A stretch of DNA of 64,000 bases, taken from positions 119,804-183,803 of the forward strand of contig NZ_KN882176.1 in NCBI RefSeq assembly GCF_000934755.1. The letters are read 5' to 3'. Source of the stretch: Desulfonatronovibrio magnus. GTDB taxonomy: Bacteria > Desulfobacterota > Desulfovibrionia > Desulfovibrionales > Desulfonatronovibrionaceae. A program made the position numbers and the translations under genes. Below are positions 42,940-52,424 of the stretch, piece by piece. The notes beneath the pieces are model-generated. The model saw nothing but the letters and a program-made list of their open reading frames with translations, was not told where the DNA came from and did no database searches. How positions within the stretch are numbered: position 1 is the stretch's first letter; every line of letters starts with the position of its first letter.

Positions 42940-44158
42940 CGGCAAACAGCAGTCGGTAAATGTTGTCTACCTGGGAACGGGTAAATCTGAGAGCCGGATT
43001 CAGGTTGTCTAAGCTGATGGCTGTTTTTTCCCAGGCATTTATGTCAGGAGTCGGTATAAGGGTTTCTCCGGCGCATCCAATATCACATCCTATAGTTAGA
43101 ATATTTGCCATGTGGACCAGAGTTGTTTCTGATTGAAACTGGGAGCGTGATGGAGTGTCATGATAACGGATTGCCTGTTCAATCTTGAGGGGCAGTTTCC
43201 AGGTTTTGGCCATAAGAGCACCCACTGTGGAATGATGGTTTTTGAAGTATATTTTTTCTGCCCTGGAAAGTCTGAGCTTATTATTCATGCTTGTTTGAAG
43301 GGCGAAACGATATTCTTCCGGGTAGTAGCTGATCATGACCAGTTTGCCAATATCATGCAGCAAACCGCAGACAAAAAAGCTTTCAGCATTGGGAAATTTG
43401 CGCAGACCTGCCAGTGTTTTGGCCGCGATAGCGCAGGCAATACTGTGTTTCCAGAAAGATTCCATATTCATGAGATCAGGAGAGATGTTTTTGAAACGGG
43501 AAATTACGCTCAGGCCGAGAGCAAGGGTGCTAAGTTGTCTTGTTCCAATGATGGTAACTGCCCTGCTGATGGTATCTATTCTGGAAGGAAAGCCGTAAAA
43601 TGCACTGTTTACCAGTTTGAGAAGCTTGGCAGTCAGGGCCTGGTCCTTGCTGATGATATCTCCTATATGTCGTGATGAGGTTCTTGGGTCCTTAATGGCT
43701 TCCTGAATGAGGAAAAATATCCGGGGCAGGGACATGAGCTGCACTTCATCTTTGATTTTTGCACAGGCATCAGCCAGGCTGGAAGGTTCAGGGGGCAGCT
43801 TATCTGTCTTGAGATTCTCAGGTATAGGTTTTATGGGGTCATCACTCGTGGCACACCTGCTGACTGTAAAGATTTTAAGCAGGGTTTTGTGCAGTCTGTT
43901 TCCGGGGTTATATTCAGGAAACTTAAGGAGAATATCATCGCGTATATTTTTTAGAGTGTCCGGGTCATATCTGCCAGAACTCTCTTGTTCCTGACTTTCG
44001 TGAACATTGACCTGACTGATGCCCCATATCTTGAATATTCGCAGGTGCTTTTCTTCAATGGTCAGATCACTGCCCAGAAGAAAACGGCCATGGTGATCAC
44101 GGATATCCTCCTTGAGCACCATGCCGGGTTTTATGTCTTCTACATTAACAAGTCCCAT
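42932..44158 (-). CDS. HDOD-domain signalling protein
   Basis: The 408-residue protein has an N-terminal segment (VEDIKPGMVLKEDIRDHHG) like the one preceding many HD-GYP and HDOD domains. An HDOD domain fills about residues 140-350: LPRIFFLIQEAIKDPRTS, LTAKLLKLVNSAFYGFPSRI, and LLHDIGKLVMISYYPEEY. HDOD domains are HD-like folds that usually lack full phosphohydrolase activity; here an HD pair is visible in LLHDIGK, so weak metal binding is possible. It is encoded just upstream of the GGDEF-EAL gene, with overlap, so the two probably act in one c-di-GMP circuit. Confidence 0.88.
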   Translation of the reverse strand: MGLVNVEDIKPGMVLKEDIRDHHGRFLLGSDLTIEEKHLRIFKIWGISQVNVHESQEQESSGRYDPDTLKNIRDDILLKFPEYNPGNRLHKTLLKIFTVSRCATSDDPIKPIPENLKTDKLPPEPSSLADACAKIKDEVQLMSLPRIFFLIQEAIKDPRTSSRHIGDIISKDQALTAKLLKLVNSAFYGFPSRIDTISRAVTIIGTRQLSTLALGLSVISRFKNISPDLMNMESFWKHSIACAIAAKTLAGLRKFPNAESFFVCGLLHDIGKLVMISYYPEEYRFALQTSMNNKLRLSRAEKIYFKNHHSTVGALMAKTWKLPLKIEQAIRYHDTPSRSQFQSETTLVHMANILTIGCDIGCAGETLIPTPDINAWEKTAISLDNLNPALRFTRSQVDNIYRLLFADA

Positions 44159-44618
44159 AATTTGCCTTAAATAGTTTTCATCCGGAAACAGTTCTTTTTC
44201 CTTCTATCAGCGTCAATCTGCACAATTATTCGTCAACGTATTAAGATACGCCTCCAAACAATTTCTTGATTTCCTTGCTAAAAGAAAAAACTCATCGTTT
44301 CCGTAAAGAAAACCAATAGCTTCAACATCCGGAAAGAAAGACTTTCCGGATGGAAACTAAATAAAACGTATCAGTTTAGCCATTTGCATGTGGCACGGCT
44401 TCCTGCCCGGAGGCATACAGCCCGGAGGGGGACTGGCTCTCCCAGCCCTTGTTTTATTAAGTCTGTGTTTTACATCAACAAAAAACAAGGACTGGGGTGC
44501 CTGTCCCCTGCTTTCCTTAGAAAAGGGCTAAACTATTACAATAAAACGTATCAGTTTAGACCGGAATCGTTTATCTGGTTTAGCCTGATAAATGGAATTC
44601 CGGATAATTCCAAGCCGT
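44159..44618. other. Intergenic region with hairpins and inverted repeats
   Basis: This gap holds the promoter of the HDOD gene. It has a perfect hairpin CATCCGGAAAG / CTTTCCGGATG (44326-44352) and the phrase AATAAAACGTATCAGTTTAG twice (about 44361 and 44540). Between them lies a long imperfect palindrome with GGGGACTGG...CCTTGTTTT arms (about 44426-44509). No gene is convincing. Confidence 0.55.
44426..44509. repeat. Imperfect long palindrome (REP/MITE-like)
   Basis: The arms GGGGACTGGCTCTCCCAGCC with CTTGTTTT on the left, and AAAACAAGGACTGGGGTGCC with TGTCCCC on the right, are reverse complements with a few mismatches. It resembles the element at 11786-11882 in layout and in the GGCACC/CTGTCCC motif. 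Confidence 0.6.
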
Positions 44619-45926
44619 TTATATATGCAGATATTTGTCAAATTCTCTCTGGGTGACGTGGGTTCGATGATCTTCCCATTCGGCTGTTTTTATGCGCATC
44701 AGGTTTTCATACATTTTATGACCGAGCATATCTTTTAAAAATGAGCTTCTTTCAGCCTCAATCAGAGCTTCAAACATGGATTTGGGCAGAAAACGTTCAT
44801 CCCAGACCTTTTTTTCTAGAGATTGAAAATAGGCTTTGCCAATATCTGGATTAGGGCAGGACAATTTTTCCCTCATACCCTGCACGCCCATTTTTATCAG
44901 TGCAGCCATTTGAATATAGATGTTGCCGGCAGGATCTGGACTTCTAAGTTCCAGTCTGGTTCCTTCAGGTGAAGTGGCATACGGTATTCTTACCATGGAG
45001 GTTCTGTTTCTAGGCCCCCAGCCCACTACTACCGGAGCTTCCCGTTCAATGACATACGCTTTATATGAATTGAAAGTGGAAGCCATTAAAATGGAAGTTT
45101 GCCGGGCGTATTTCAGGATGCCTGAGATAAATTGCATGGCGAGGGCACTGATGCCATATTCGTTGTCGCTGTCATAAAATACATTATTACCCTCTTTATC
45201 CTGCATGGACAAGTGGATGTGCAGAGCATTTCTGTTCTGTTTGTCAAAAGGTTTGGGCATGAAGCTGGCGTGGAAGCCGTGCTCCGAAGCTACCATATGA
45301 GAAACATAATTGAAAAGCAGTGTGCGGTCAGATGCCACCAGTGGAGGTGAACATTCGAAATTTATTTCATGCTGGGACGGACTGACTTCATGGTGGGCCT
45401 TTTCAAAAGGGATGTCACAGTCTGCCAGAATATCAATGATGTGATTACGTACATTTTCTCCGCGATCCCTGGGGTCTGCATCACAATAGCCTGCATTGTC
45501 AGTGTTGAGATTTTTGGAGTATTCGTCTTTGTTAAAGAGAAAGAACTCATATTCAGGACTGGCCATAAACTGAACTCCAAAATCATCCCAGGCCTCCTGG
45601 ACAGCATTCTCCAGGATAAGGCGGGGGTCAGTGCTGGCTCTTTCTTTTTGTTCATTATGGATGGTGCCGACAAAAAGAGATGTTTGCTTGTCTTTGAACT
45701 GAATTTTTTTCAGGCTTTCCAGGACGGGGATAAGCATTCTGTCGCTTTTATCCACTGTGGCAATGCCTGAGACCGAACTGCCGTCAAATCCAATACCGTC
45801 CTGAACTATTGCAGTGATGTTCTTGGGATTGACAGGCAATCGCCTGATTCTTCCGTTAAGATCTGTGAAAATGATTTCCGTGGAATCTGTTTCTTGAATG
45901 AGCTTTTCAACTTCTTCCAATTGCAC
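44619..45926 (-). CDS. glnA: Glutamine synthetase, type I
   Basis: The 435-residue protein is a class I glutamine synthetase of the shorter (alpha-like) kind. It shows IFTDLNGRIRRLPV, the metal-binding Glu pair SPEYEFFLF, the HHEVSPSQHEINFE segment, NALHIHLSM, the ammonium/ATP region VVVGWGPRNRTSMVRIP, and RLELRSPDPAGNIYIQMAAL. It condenses glutamate and ammonia using ATP. I see no clear adenylylation-loop tyrosine of the beta class. The start is a GTG with AAAGGAGT at good spacing. A related aminomutase gene lies upstream on the same strand, separated by repeat DNA. A role with beta-amino acids is possible but not shown. Confidence 0.88.
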   Translation of the reverse strand: MQLEEVEKLIQETDSTEIIFTDLNGRIRRLPVNPKNITAIVQDGIGFDGSSVSGIATVDKSDRMLIPVLESLKKIQFKDKQTSLFVGTIHNEQKERASTDPRLILENAVQEAWDDFGVQFMASPEYEFFLFNKDEYSKNLNTDNAGYCDADPRDRGENVRNHIIDILADCDIPFEKAHHEVSPSQHEINFECSPPLVASDRTLLFNYVSHMVASEHGFHASFMPKPFDKQNRNALHIHLSMQDKEGNNVFYDSDNEYGISALAMQFISGILKYARQTSILMASTFNSYKAYVIEREAPVVVGWGPRNRTSMVRIPYATSPEGTRLELRSPDPAGNIYIQMAALIKMGVQGMREKLSCPNPDIGKAYFQSLEKKVWDERFLPKSMFEALIEAERSSFLKDMLGHKMYENLMRIKTAEWEDHRTHVTQREFDKYLHI

Positions 45927-46718
45927 TTTGGTACTCCTTTATTTCCATAAAATGGGAAATATGTTGGCAGGTTCCCCTGAATGAAACGCATAAGCGCCAT
46001 GCTCATGGTCATGCTGGTAGTCAGGGATGATTTTATATAAGGGAAAACAATGCTGGTGAACCTTGCAGGCCACTGGGAGCAAATTCAGCGGGAAAACATA
46101 AAAGATGGGTGACGAAGTTTCAGGGTGTTGCATAAGGTTGTTGCCTGGTATAAGGCACATGTTTCCGGGTTCAGAACAGTTTAGTAATTTACCGTTCAAT
46201 CCTGTAAAAAAAAACAAGAAATTGTTATCAGTTAATTGTTATCAGTTATCAGTTAATGGTTAATTGTTATTAGCTCCCCACCCGGGCGGCTCGGGACCGA
46301 ATCTGTGAGTAACAAAAAAAAGCCTTAGCACGTTTGAGATTGCCGCGCTCGAAGACTCGCTCGCAATGACACCTGAGCTGTCAGGGATGTAGTTGCTGAA
46401 AACCTGTCACCCTCGAGGGAGCCTAAGCGACCGAAGCAATCTGTATGGTAAAACCATAATGCTTTGATTTTATTGCTAATTTGGTTTTAGTTGCTTGTAA
46501 GTTAATGGTTAATTGTTGAAGAACTAAAGACTGAAATTACTGCCTTACCCTGATAACAAATAACAGATAACTTGGTTGTGGGCACAGCCCGCATTAGGGT
46601 TTTGAAAAGGGTATTCTCCACCCTGGCAGATCTATCTGAAGTAGAGCCGGCTGGATACCGGCTCCACTTAATACTTGACCTAAAGAGCTGTTAGATAATT
46701 TTCAAAGCCAGGAAGAGA
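45927..46718. other. Intergenic region with repeat units and the glnA promoter
   Basis: Nearest glnA is unique sequence with its promoter. From 46220 the text AGTTATCAGTTAATGGTTAA recurs in simple-repeat form. A palindromic unit follows at 46270-46313, then a cassette of the gattgc...caatgac type (46318-46500). Near 46547-46600 the CCTGATAACAAATAACAGAT phrase and GGTTGTGGGCACAGCCCGC appear. An inverted repeat GAGCCGG / CCGGCTC is near 46642-46665. Confidence 0.6.
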
Positions 46719-47792
46719 TTAATCTTTGATAACCGGTAAAGTAGTGGTCTGGCCCTTGTAATTTCTCAAAATATATTCTTTATCGTTTTTGTCGTGAATA
46801 TAATAGTCCGGCATAAGCGGAATTTTACCAATGTTTGTGGCAATAACATACATTGGCTGGGAAAGTCCTGTTGTATGGCCTCTTAGAGCATCCCTGATAA
46901 GTTCTGCTCCTCTTTCCACTGGTGTTCTGAAATGATCAATTCCAGGTGCTGGTTCACAATAAAACAGATAATATGGTCTTATTCTAACTGAAAGCAGTTT
47001 CTGATGCAAGTCTCTGAAGGTATCCACATCATCATTGATACCTTTGAGCAGGACGGCCTGGTTTCCGACATTAACTCCGCACTTGAGGAGGTTGAATACT
47101 GCCTCTGCAGTCTGGTCTGAAATTTCTTTGGGATGGTTGCACTGGGTATTGATCCAGATGGGAACTCTGTGAAAATCCCCCAGAATTTCCATGAGTCCGG
47201 GAGTTATGCGTTGAGGCAGCACAATGGGTATTCTGGTCCCGAAGCGAATCATCTGTACATGCGGAATACGGCGCAGCTCAGTTATGATCCGGTCCAGCTT
47301 TTCGTCTGACAGAATAAAGGGATCTCCCCCGGTGATGAGCACGTCGCGTATTTCTGTATGTTCTCTTATCCAGTCCAGTCCTTCATTCAGGTCAAACCTC
47401 AGGCTCAGCTCCTGATCAACTACCAGTTCCTTGCGAAAACAGTGTCTGCAATAGTTGGCGCAAATATCGGTTACAGTAAATGCGATGCGATCGTAATACT
47501 GTCTGGCGATACAATCAGGGCGCTTTTCGCCTACAGCCCTGTTTTCCTTGAAAATCAGATAGTCCTGAAGACCGTAGCAGTTCTGCTGTTCGAGCCTGTT
47601 GGGGATAACCTGCTTACGAATGGGACAGTCGGGATCATCAGAATCCATAAGGGAAGCAAAGTAGGGTGTTGTTCCCCATTTGGTTTTCATGGATGTGACT
47701 GCTTCCTCTTCCTGGGGTGACAGATTAATGTATTTTTTCAGTTTGTCTACGTTATTTACAATGTTCTGGAGTTGTGTGATCCACTCTTGCAT
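46719..47792 (-). CDS. Lysine/glutamate 2,3-aminomutase family radical SAM enzyme
   Basis: The 357-residue protein has the radical SAM cluster motif in VTDICANYCRHCFRK and the KamA hallmarks DVLITGGDPFILSDEKLD, RFGTRIPIVLPQRI and EPAPGIDHFRTPVERG. KamA enzymes use SAM and PLP to move an amino group (lysine to beta-lysine). It is shorter than classic KamA (about 416), closer to EpmB (342), but no epmA or efp gene is near. The VDAPGGGGK stretch with the second substrate Asp of lysine enzymes is replaced by IATNIGK, so the substrate may differ, for example glutamate. Beta-amino acids are osmolytes in salty habitats. GAGG precedes the ATG. Confidence 0.8.
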   Translation of the reverse strand: MQEWITQLQNIVNNVDKLKKYINLSPQEEEAVTSMKTKWGTTPYFASLMDSDDPDCPIRKQVIPNRLEQQNCYGLQDYLIFKENRAVGEKRPDCIARQYYDRIAFTVTDICANYCRHCFRKELVVDQELSLRFDLNEGLDWIREHTEIRDVLITGGDPFILSDEKLDRIITELRRIPHVQMIRFGTRIPIVLPQRITPGLMEILGDFHRVPIWINTQCNHPKEISDQTAEAVFNLLKCGVNVGNQAVLLKGINDDVDTFRDLHQKLLSVRIRPYYLFYCEPAPGIDHFRTPVERGAELIRDALRGHTTGLSQPMYVIATNIGKIPLMPDYYIHDKNDKEYILRNYKGQTTTLPVIKD

Positions 47793-48299
47793 TATTTTAA
47801 CCTCGTGGAATAAAAGGTTTAATGTTAATAAGTCCTGGGCTGATGACTTAAGGCCAAAGACTGAAGACTGAAGACTGAAGGCTGAAGGCTGAAGGCTGAA
47901 GACTGAAGTCTAAAGTCCAAAGTCTTAAGTCTGAGGTCTAAAGTCTGAGGTCCGAGGGCTAAGGTCTAAACAATTACGTAAATTTTATTGGTAGTAATAA
48001 GGGATAGCGGTGAGATGGATATTGGGGTGGTTTTTTTCGTTTTTTGGAGTGAGTATTTTTTTGCATGCCTGATCCCTCTATAGTAAGCAATGATTGTATT
48101 GCCGGGCTTTATTACGGGTTGGAAAAAGGGTCAAGCATAATCTATGATGATCTATTAGGTGAGTTTGCATATTGTTCCCAAACTGGAGTCTGGGAACGAG
48201 TGGTAACAAGAAATTTTTATAACCTTGAAAGAGCAATGATGCCTACGATCCTTGTTCTTCAGCCTTCAGCCTAAAAAGTAAGGTTATCGCCCAAACTTA
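47793..48299. repeat. Heptanucleotide low-complexity repeat block
   Basis: From 47850 to 47968 the sequence is a chain of 7-base units drifting between GACTGAA, GGCTGAA, GTCTAAA and GTCTGAG. Similar chains are near 52505-52620 (CTTCAGC) and 59236-59310 (TCTGACN). The remaining 330 bases hold no gene; a 69-codon frame at 48065 lacks any family resemblance. Confidence 0.7.
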
Positions 48300-49275
48300 A
48301 CTCTCCTCACCCGGGCGGCCCGGGACCGAAACTTTGAGTAACTTTAGGATACTGTCACTTTTCTGGAAATTGGGACAGTCCCCGCGAGGTACTATAAAAA
48401 AGATTGATGCTGCATTGGTTCCTGGAAGAAATTGGCTTAAATGATAAAATTTACACAGCGAGGGACAGTCCCTGTGCTAGGTGCAATGTTCCCATCTTTG
48501 ACGGAATTTTTCAGGCAAATGTGCATCAATCAAAGCAAAAATCGTCAAAATATGAAAATTATAACCATCTGATTTTATTAGCATAACGATTCAAGTTACT
48601 TGTAAGTTCCTAACCCGGGCGGCCCGGGACCTAATCCGCGAGTAACTTATACCCCTCGTTCCCAGGCTCCAGCCTGGGAACGTTTAGTTCTTGCGGCTCC
48701 AGCCGCTTCTTCAAAATGTGGCTGGAGCCACAAAAAAAAGAGGTGTTCGCAGGCTGGAGCCTGGGAACAAGAGCAAATATACTGAAATTTGAAAGTATTT
48801 GATTTTATTGTCAATATGATTCTAGTTACTTAGAAGCTCTTCACCCGGGCGGCCTGGGACCGAACCTAAGAGAAACTTTAAGAGTCTGTCACTTTTCTGG
48901 AAATTGGGACAGTCCCCGCGAGGTACTATAAAAAAGATTGATACTGCATTGGTTCCTGGAAGAGATTTGCTTTGATGACAAAATTTACACAGCGAGGGAC
49001 AGTCCCTGTGCCAGGCAAAAAGCTCCCATCTTTGACGGAACTTTTCAGGCAAATGTGCATCAATCATAAGCAAAAATCGTAAAAACTTGAAACAGCCTTA
49101 ACACGTTAGAGATTGCCGCGCTCGAAGACTCGCTCGCAATGACAGCTGAGCTGTCAGGGATGTGGTTGCTGTAAATCTGTCACCCACGAGGGTGCCTAAG
49201 CGACCGAAGCAATCTGTATGGCAAAACCATAATGCTTTGAATTTATTGCTTATTTGGTTTTAGTTACTTGTAAGT
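48300..49275. repeat. Array of palindromic units and four kinds of cassette
   Basis: In order: a unit (48300-48344), the GGGACAGTCCC-bounded cassette (to about 48590), a unit (48594-48646), a cassette with nested hairpins GTTCCCAGGCTCCAGCCTGG, GCGGCTCCAGCCGC and TGTGGCTGGAGCCACA (48655-48770), a unit (48822-48876), the GGGACAGTCCC cassette again (to about 49087), and the gattgc...caatgac cassette (49088-49275), ending AGTTACTTGTAAG. This shows that cassettes are exchanged behind a constant unit. Confidence 0.85.
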
Positions 49276-49280
49276 GGCTA

Positions 49281-49616
49281 TCATACCCTGACATCCTGAT
49301 TTCTGATGAGCTGATCAATGAAGTTAATCATAGTTTCGCGCTGTTCATTGGTGGCGTATGATATGCAGTCACAGCGGATAATTTTCTCACATCTGACCAG
49401 GAGTTCAAGTTTTATCCAGTCATCCCCAACTTCAACGGCCATATAATGGGGTCCGCATTGCCCGGCATGCGCCTTCTGCTCATCAGTGAGAAGGTCTTGG
49501 GGCACCATCATCCAATAAAGTCCTTCCACTGGGCGTTTCAAAGCTTTTTGACTGATGCTGTCCAGTATTTTTGCCATATCCTGGCTGTTTATTTCTTCCA
49601 CAAGGTAAGAGCGCAT
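49281..49616 (-). CDS. Conserved-looking protein of unknown function after hemA
   Basis: The 111-residue soluble protein starts three bases after the hemA stop, so it is translated with the tetrapyrrole genes. It is mostly alpha/beta with an acidic middle (MAVEVGDDWIKLELLVRC) and three Cys (one in QCGPHY, and RCEKIIRCDC) but no CxxC motif with clear function. I do not recognise its family. A link with heme or siroheme synthesis is suggested only by gene order. Confidence 0.7.
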   Translation of the reverse strand: MRSYLVEEINSQDMAKILDSISQKALKRPVEGLYWMMVPQDLLTDEQKAHAGQCGPHYMAVEVGDDWIKLELLVRCEKIIRCDCISYATNEQRETMINFIDQLIRNQDVRV

Positions 49617-49619
49617 GTT

Positions 49620-50939
49620 TTAATTCCTTTTCCTGTTTTGATGAGTGTCGGGGGGGATGTTCTCGTCATCGAGGTTGAAGAATCTTCTCGCCAGATCAAT
49701 GAATTTTTCTGCAGATCCTTCTTCTCTTGATCTTCTCTTGAGAAACACTATAGGTGCATGATACAGTTTTTTGACTAAGGACTGGCTAAGCTGCTCCATG
49801 GCAGCCCTGGTTTGCTCATCCACATCAGGCCCAAGGCTGCGTAAAGATTTTTTGAGCTCTTTGCGGGCAATACTTTCACCATGGTTGAGCATGTCCACAA
49901 TGGTGGGACTCAGGTCCAGAGATTGAAGCCATTGTTCAAACTTGTCAGCTTCCTCTTTTACAATATCCATGGCCCTAGCTGCCTCTTCTCTTCTGCCGGC
50001 CAGGTTTTCCTCCACCACTTCTCTGAGATCGTCAATATCGTAGAGATAGACACTGTCGAGTGAATTGACATCGGGATCAATATCTCTGGGTACGGCAATA
50101 TCAATAAAAAACATTGGTCTGTGCCGTCTCTGCCTGAGAATGTTTTTGATCTGCGACGCATTGATGATAGTGCTTTGAGCTCCGGTAGAACTGATTACAA
50201 TGTCTACCCTGTGCAGGTTGTCCAGCATTTTTTCCATGCACATGGATTCGCCTTGAAATTTGTCAGCAAGTTCCCTTGCTCTTTCAGGTGTTCTGTTGGC
50301 CACCATTATTGTTTTCAGGCCGCTGTTGAGCAGGTGCATGGCGGCAAGTTCTGCCATTTCACCAGCTCCAATGAGCATGGCAGACTGATCCTGCAGTTCT
50401 CCAAAAATTTTTTTGGCCAGTTCTACTGCAGCATAGCTGATGGAGACAGCACTGGATGAAACTGCTGTTTCCGTTCGAATACGTTTGGCTGCAGAAAAAG
50501 ATTTGTGCAGCAGACGGTTGACAATCACCCCTGCAGATTTTTCTTTTACTGCTTTGCGGTAAGCGTCTTTCAGCTGGCCCAGGATTTGAGGTTCGCCAAG
50601 AACCATGGAGTCTAAGCTGGAAGCTACGCTGAACAGATGATGGACTGCATTTTGTCCCTCATGTACGTAGATATGATCTCTCAGCACATCCTGGCTTTGT
50701 CCGCAATAGTTGGACCAGGTGGCAAGAACTCTGGTCTGAACCTCTTCCCTGTCATGGTTGCCGACGCAGAGCACCTCAACTCTGTTACAGGTGGATAGAA
50801 TGAGAGCTTCTCCCACTGGACCTTGACTGTTTATGAGTGCCTGCTCTCTGGGATTGAAACCTGACAGGGCGTACTTTTCCCTGATCTCAACGTCAGCTGT
50901 TTTGTGGTTGAGTCCAAAAAGGTATATTCTTTGTTCCAT
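49620..50939 (-). CDS. hemA: Glutamyl-tRNA reductase
   Basis: I choose the ATG at 50939 (MEQRIYLFGLNHKTADVEIREKYA by short segments), which shares a base with the stop of the ccsA-like gene; the frame upstream of it is unrelated. The 439-residue protein has the catalytic Cys in LSTCNRVEVL, the FSVASSLDSMVLGEPQILGQ motif, and the NADPH-binding segment AMLIGAGEMAELAAMHL. The C-terminal dimerisation helix is also visible. It reduces Glu-tRNA to glutamate-1-semialdehyde, the first step of tetrapyrrole synthesis. It lies in a cluster with a CcsA-like protein and precorrin-2 dehydrogenase. Confidence 0.95.
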   Translation of the reverse strand: MEQRIYLFGLNHKTADVEIREKYALSGFNPREQALINSQGPVGEALILSTCNRVEVLCVGNHDREEVQTRVLATWSNYCGQSQDVLRDHIYVHEGQNAVHHLFSVASSLDSMVLGEPQILGQLKDAYRKAVKEKSAGVIVNRLLHKSFSAAKRIRTETAVSSSAVSISYAAVELAKKIFGELQDQSAMLIGAGEMAELAAMHLLNSGLKTIMVANRTPERARELADKFQGESMCMEKMLDNLHRVDIVISSTGAQSTIINASQIKNILRQRRHRPMFFIDIAVPRDIDPDVNSLDSVYLYDIDDLREVVEENLAGRREEAARAMDIVKEEADKFEQWLQSLDLSPTIVDMLNHGESIARKELKKSLRSLGPDVDEQTRAAMEQLSQSLVKKLYHAPIVFLKRRSREEGSAEKFIDLARRFFNLDDENIPPDTHQNRKRN

Positions 50940-51766
50940 TACGGCCTTAAGCTGTGATGTGTTTCCGTAAAAAAGTTGATGCCAACAAATGAGGCAAGGG
51001 AGAGAATGAAAATAATGATGGCCATTTGAGCTGTTCTTTTGCCACGCCAGGCACCGGATATCCTGCGATGAAAAAGCCAGGCAAATACAAACCAGATAAC
51101 CATGGTAATGATCTCTTTGGGATCCCAGGTGAAGATGGTTTTCCATGTGAAGGCAGCCCAGATAAAGCCTGATAATACTCCCACAGTATAAAGAGGAAAT
51201 CCGGCAATGACAGCTATATGATTTGCCTTGTCAAAGCTTTGCAGTGAGGGAATATCTTTGGATACGCTGCTCAGTTTGGTCTTGGTTTTTATTTTCCTGT
51301 CAAGATACAAATAAGATATGCCTGCGCCAAAAGCCATGGCCAGCAGGGCCATGCTCATAAACAAAGATCCGATATGCAGGCTGAACCATAACCCCTGCAA
51401 CAGACCGGGAACGGGCAGTGTGGTGGGTGAAATGGCAAGAGAACCGGTGAAAATGAGCAGAGCAAGTGGCGCTGCAGTGATGGAGAGAAATTTTAGTTTA
51501 AGTTTCCACCACACAAAAAAATAACAGAGCAAAAAGCACCAGGCCAGAAGGCTGATATAAAACTGATTATGGGTCAGGACCTGACCCAGGCCCAGTGCAT
51601 ACTTGAGAACAAGGTCCAGAGTATGCAGTCCAAAGCCTGCAGCAGTAACAATAACCGCCCAGTCCTGGGTTTTCTTGCGGGAATAAATAAGACCCAGCAA
51701 AAATGACAATGCTCCAGTCAGGTAAAGAAGGGCAATGAAAAAGTCTAAAATTCTAAATGAGATCAT
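50939..51766 (-). CDS. CcsA/HemX-like cytochrome c assembly membrane protein
   Basis: The 275-residue protein has eight predicted membrane helices and the FTWDPKEIITMVIWFVFA segment, the heme-handling WD-like motif of the CcmC/CcsA family, with conserved His in SLHIGSLFMSMAL. Between hemA and precorrin-2 dehydrogenase this matches HemX, which influences HemA abundance in some bacteria, or a heme-handling subunit. Its start overlaps the preceding gene by 14 bases and its stop touches the hemA start (TAATG), so translation is coupled. Confidence 0.88.
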   Translation of the reverse strand: MISFRILDFFIALLYLTGALSFLLGLIYSRKKTQDWAVIVTAAGFGLHTLDLVLKYALGLGQVLTHNQFYISLLAWCFLLCYFFVWWKLKLKFLSITAAPLALLIFTGSLAISPTTLPVPGLLQGLWFSLHIGSLFMSMALLAMAFGAGISYLYLDRKIKTKTKLSSVSKDIPSLQSFDKANHIAVIAGFPLYTVGVLSGFIWAAFTWKTIFTWDPKEIITMVIWFVFAWLFHRRISGAWRGKRTAQMAIIIFILSLASFVGINFFTETHHSLRP

Positions 51767-52424
51767 TGACTACACCTTGTACCTCGTTATGTGTGTCTGA
51801 TGGCAGGATTTGCTGTAAAAGCTCTGCAAGCTGCCGACTTTTGCCCTGTTTCAGAAGGGGTAATGCCTCTGAATCAACAATTGCCCGGAAATACTCTCGG
51901 TTTTTTTTCTGAGGCAAATCAAGGGGCAGGATGATTTTCCTAACTGCTGCAAGCAGTTCGGTCAAGAGGGCGTATTCCGGTCCGTAGATGTCACTTAAGT
52001 CCTGCTTTATTCTTGCGGTCAGGGCCGGACTGCATCCGCAAGTGGAAACAGCAATAATCAGGTCTTGCCTGGAAAAGACACCGGGTAAAATAAAGTCACC
52101 CTGATCAGGAGTTTCCGCTACATTGCACAGAATGTTTTTTTCCTGACAGGCCCGGGCTACCTTTTCGTTTACTTCAGGATCATTGGTACAGGCAAAAACC
52201 AGGCTGCAACCCTCAAGATGAGTAACATTAAATGATTCTTTAAGGTGCGTCAGTCTGGAGTCCTGATCCTGGATGTCGAGTGAGTCAGTGAAAGGGTCAA
52301 TAACGATGACTTTCTCTGGAGAACACGACATGAGAGTTTTGATCTTTCTCAGCCCAACACTGCCCGCACCCACAATTAAACAGGTTTTGTCAGATATATT
52401 TAGAAAAATCGGAAAATAGCGCAT
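51753..52424 (-). CDS. Precorrin-2 dehydrogenase / sirohydrochlorin ferrochelatase
   Basis: The 223-residue protein is of the Met8/CysG N-terminal type: MRYFPIFLNISDKTCLIVGAG with the NAD-binding glycine motif, the FACTNDPEVNEKVARAC segment, LCNVAETPDQGDFILPGVFS, and ISTCGCSPALTARIK-like ISTSG region (here VSTCGCSPALTARIKQ). It oxidises precorrin-2 to sirohydrochlorin and may insert iron to give siroheme. In sulfate reducers siroheme serves sulfite reductase and is also an intermediate for heme. It is the first gene of the cluster with the ccsA-like gene and hemA. Confidence 0.93.
   Translation of the reverse strand: MRYFPIFLNISDKTCLIVGAGSVGLRKIKTLMSCSPEKVIVIDPFTDSLDIQDQDSRLTHLKESFNVTHLEGCSLVFACTNDPEVNEKVARACQEKNILCNVAETPDQGDFILPGVFSRQDLIIAVSTCGCSPALTARIKQDLSDIYGPEYALLTELLAAVRKIILPLDLPQKKNREYFRAIVDSEALPLLKQGKSRQLAELLQQILPSDTHNEVQGVVNDLI

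Noticed and set aside
48065..48274. 69-codon frame in the repeat region
   Set aside because: Composed of sequence between repeats, no ribosome site and ends in CTTCAGCC simple repeat.
12419..49275. CRISPR array among the repeats
   Set aside because: Repeats are long, irregularly spaced, hairpin-rich and not separated by uniform unique spacers; no cas gene is present.
49620..51146. Longer version of HemA
   Set aside because: The first 69 residues lie inside the ccsA-like gene and do not resemble HemA; the ATG at 50939 gives the normal length and coupling.
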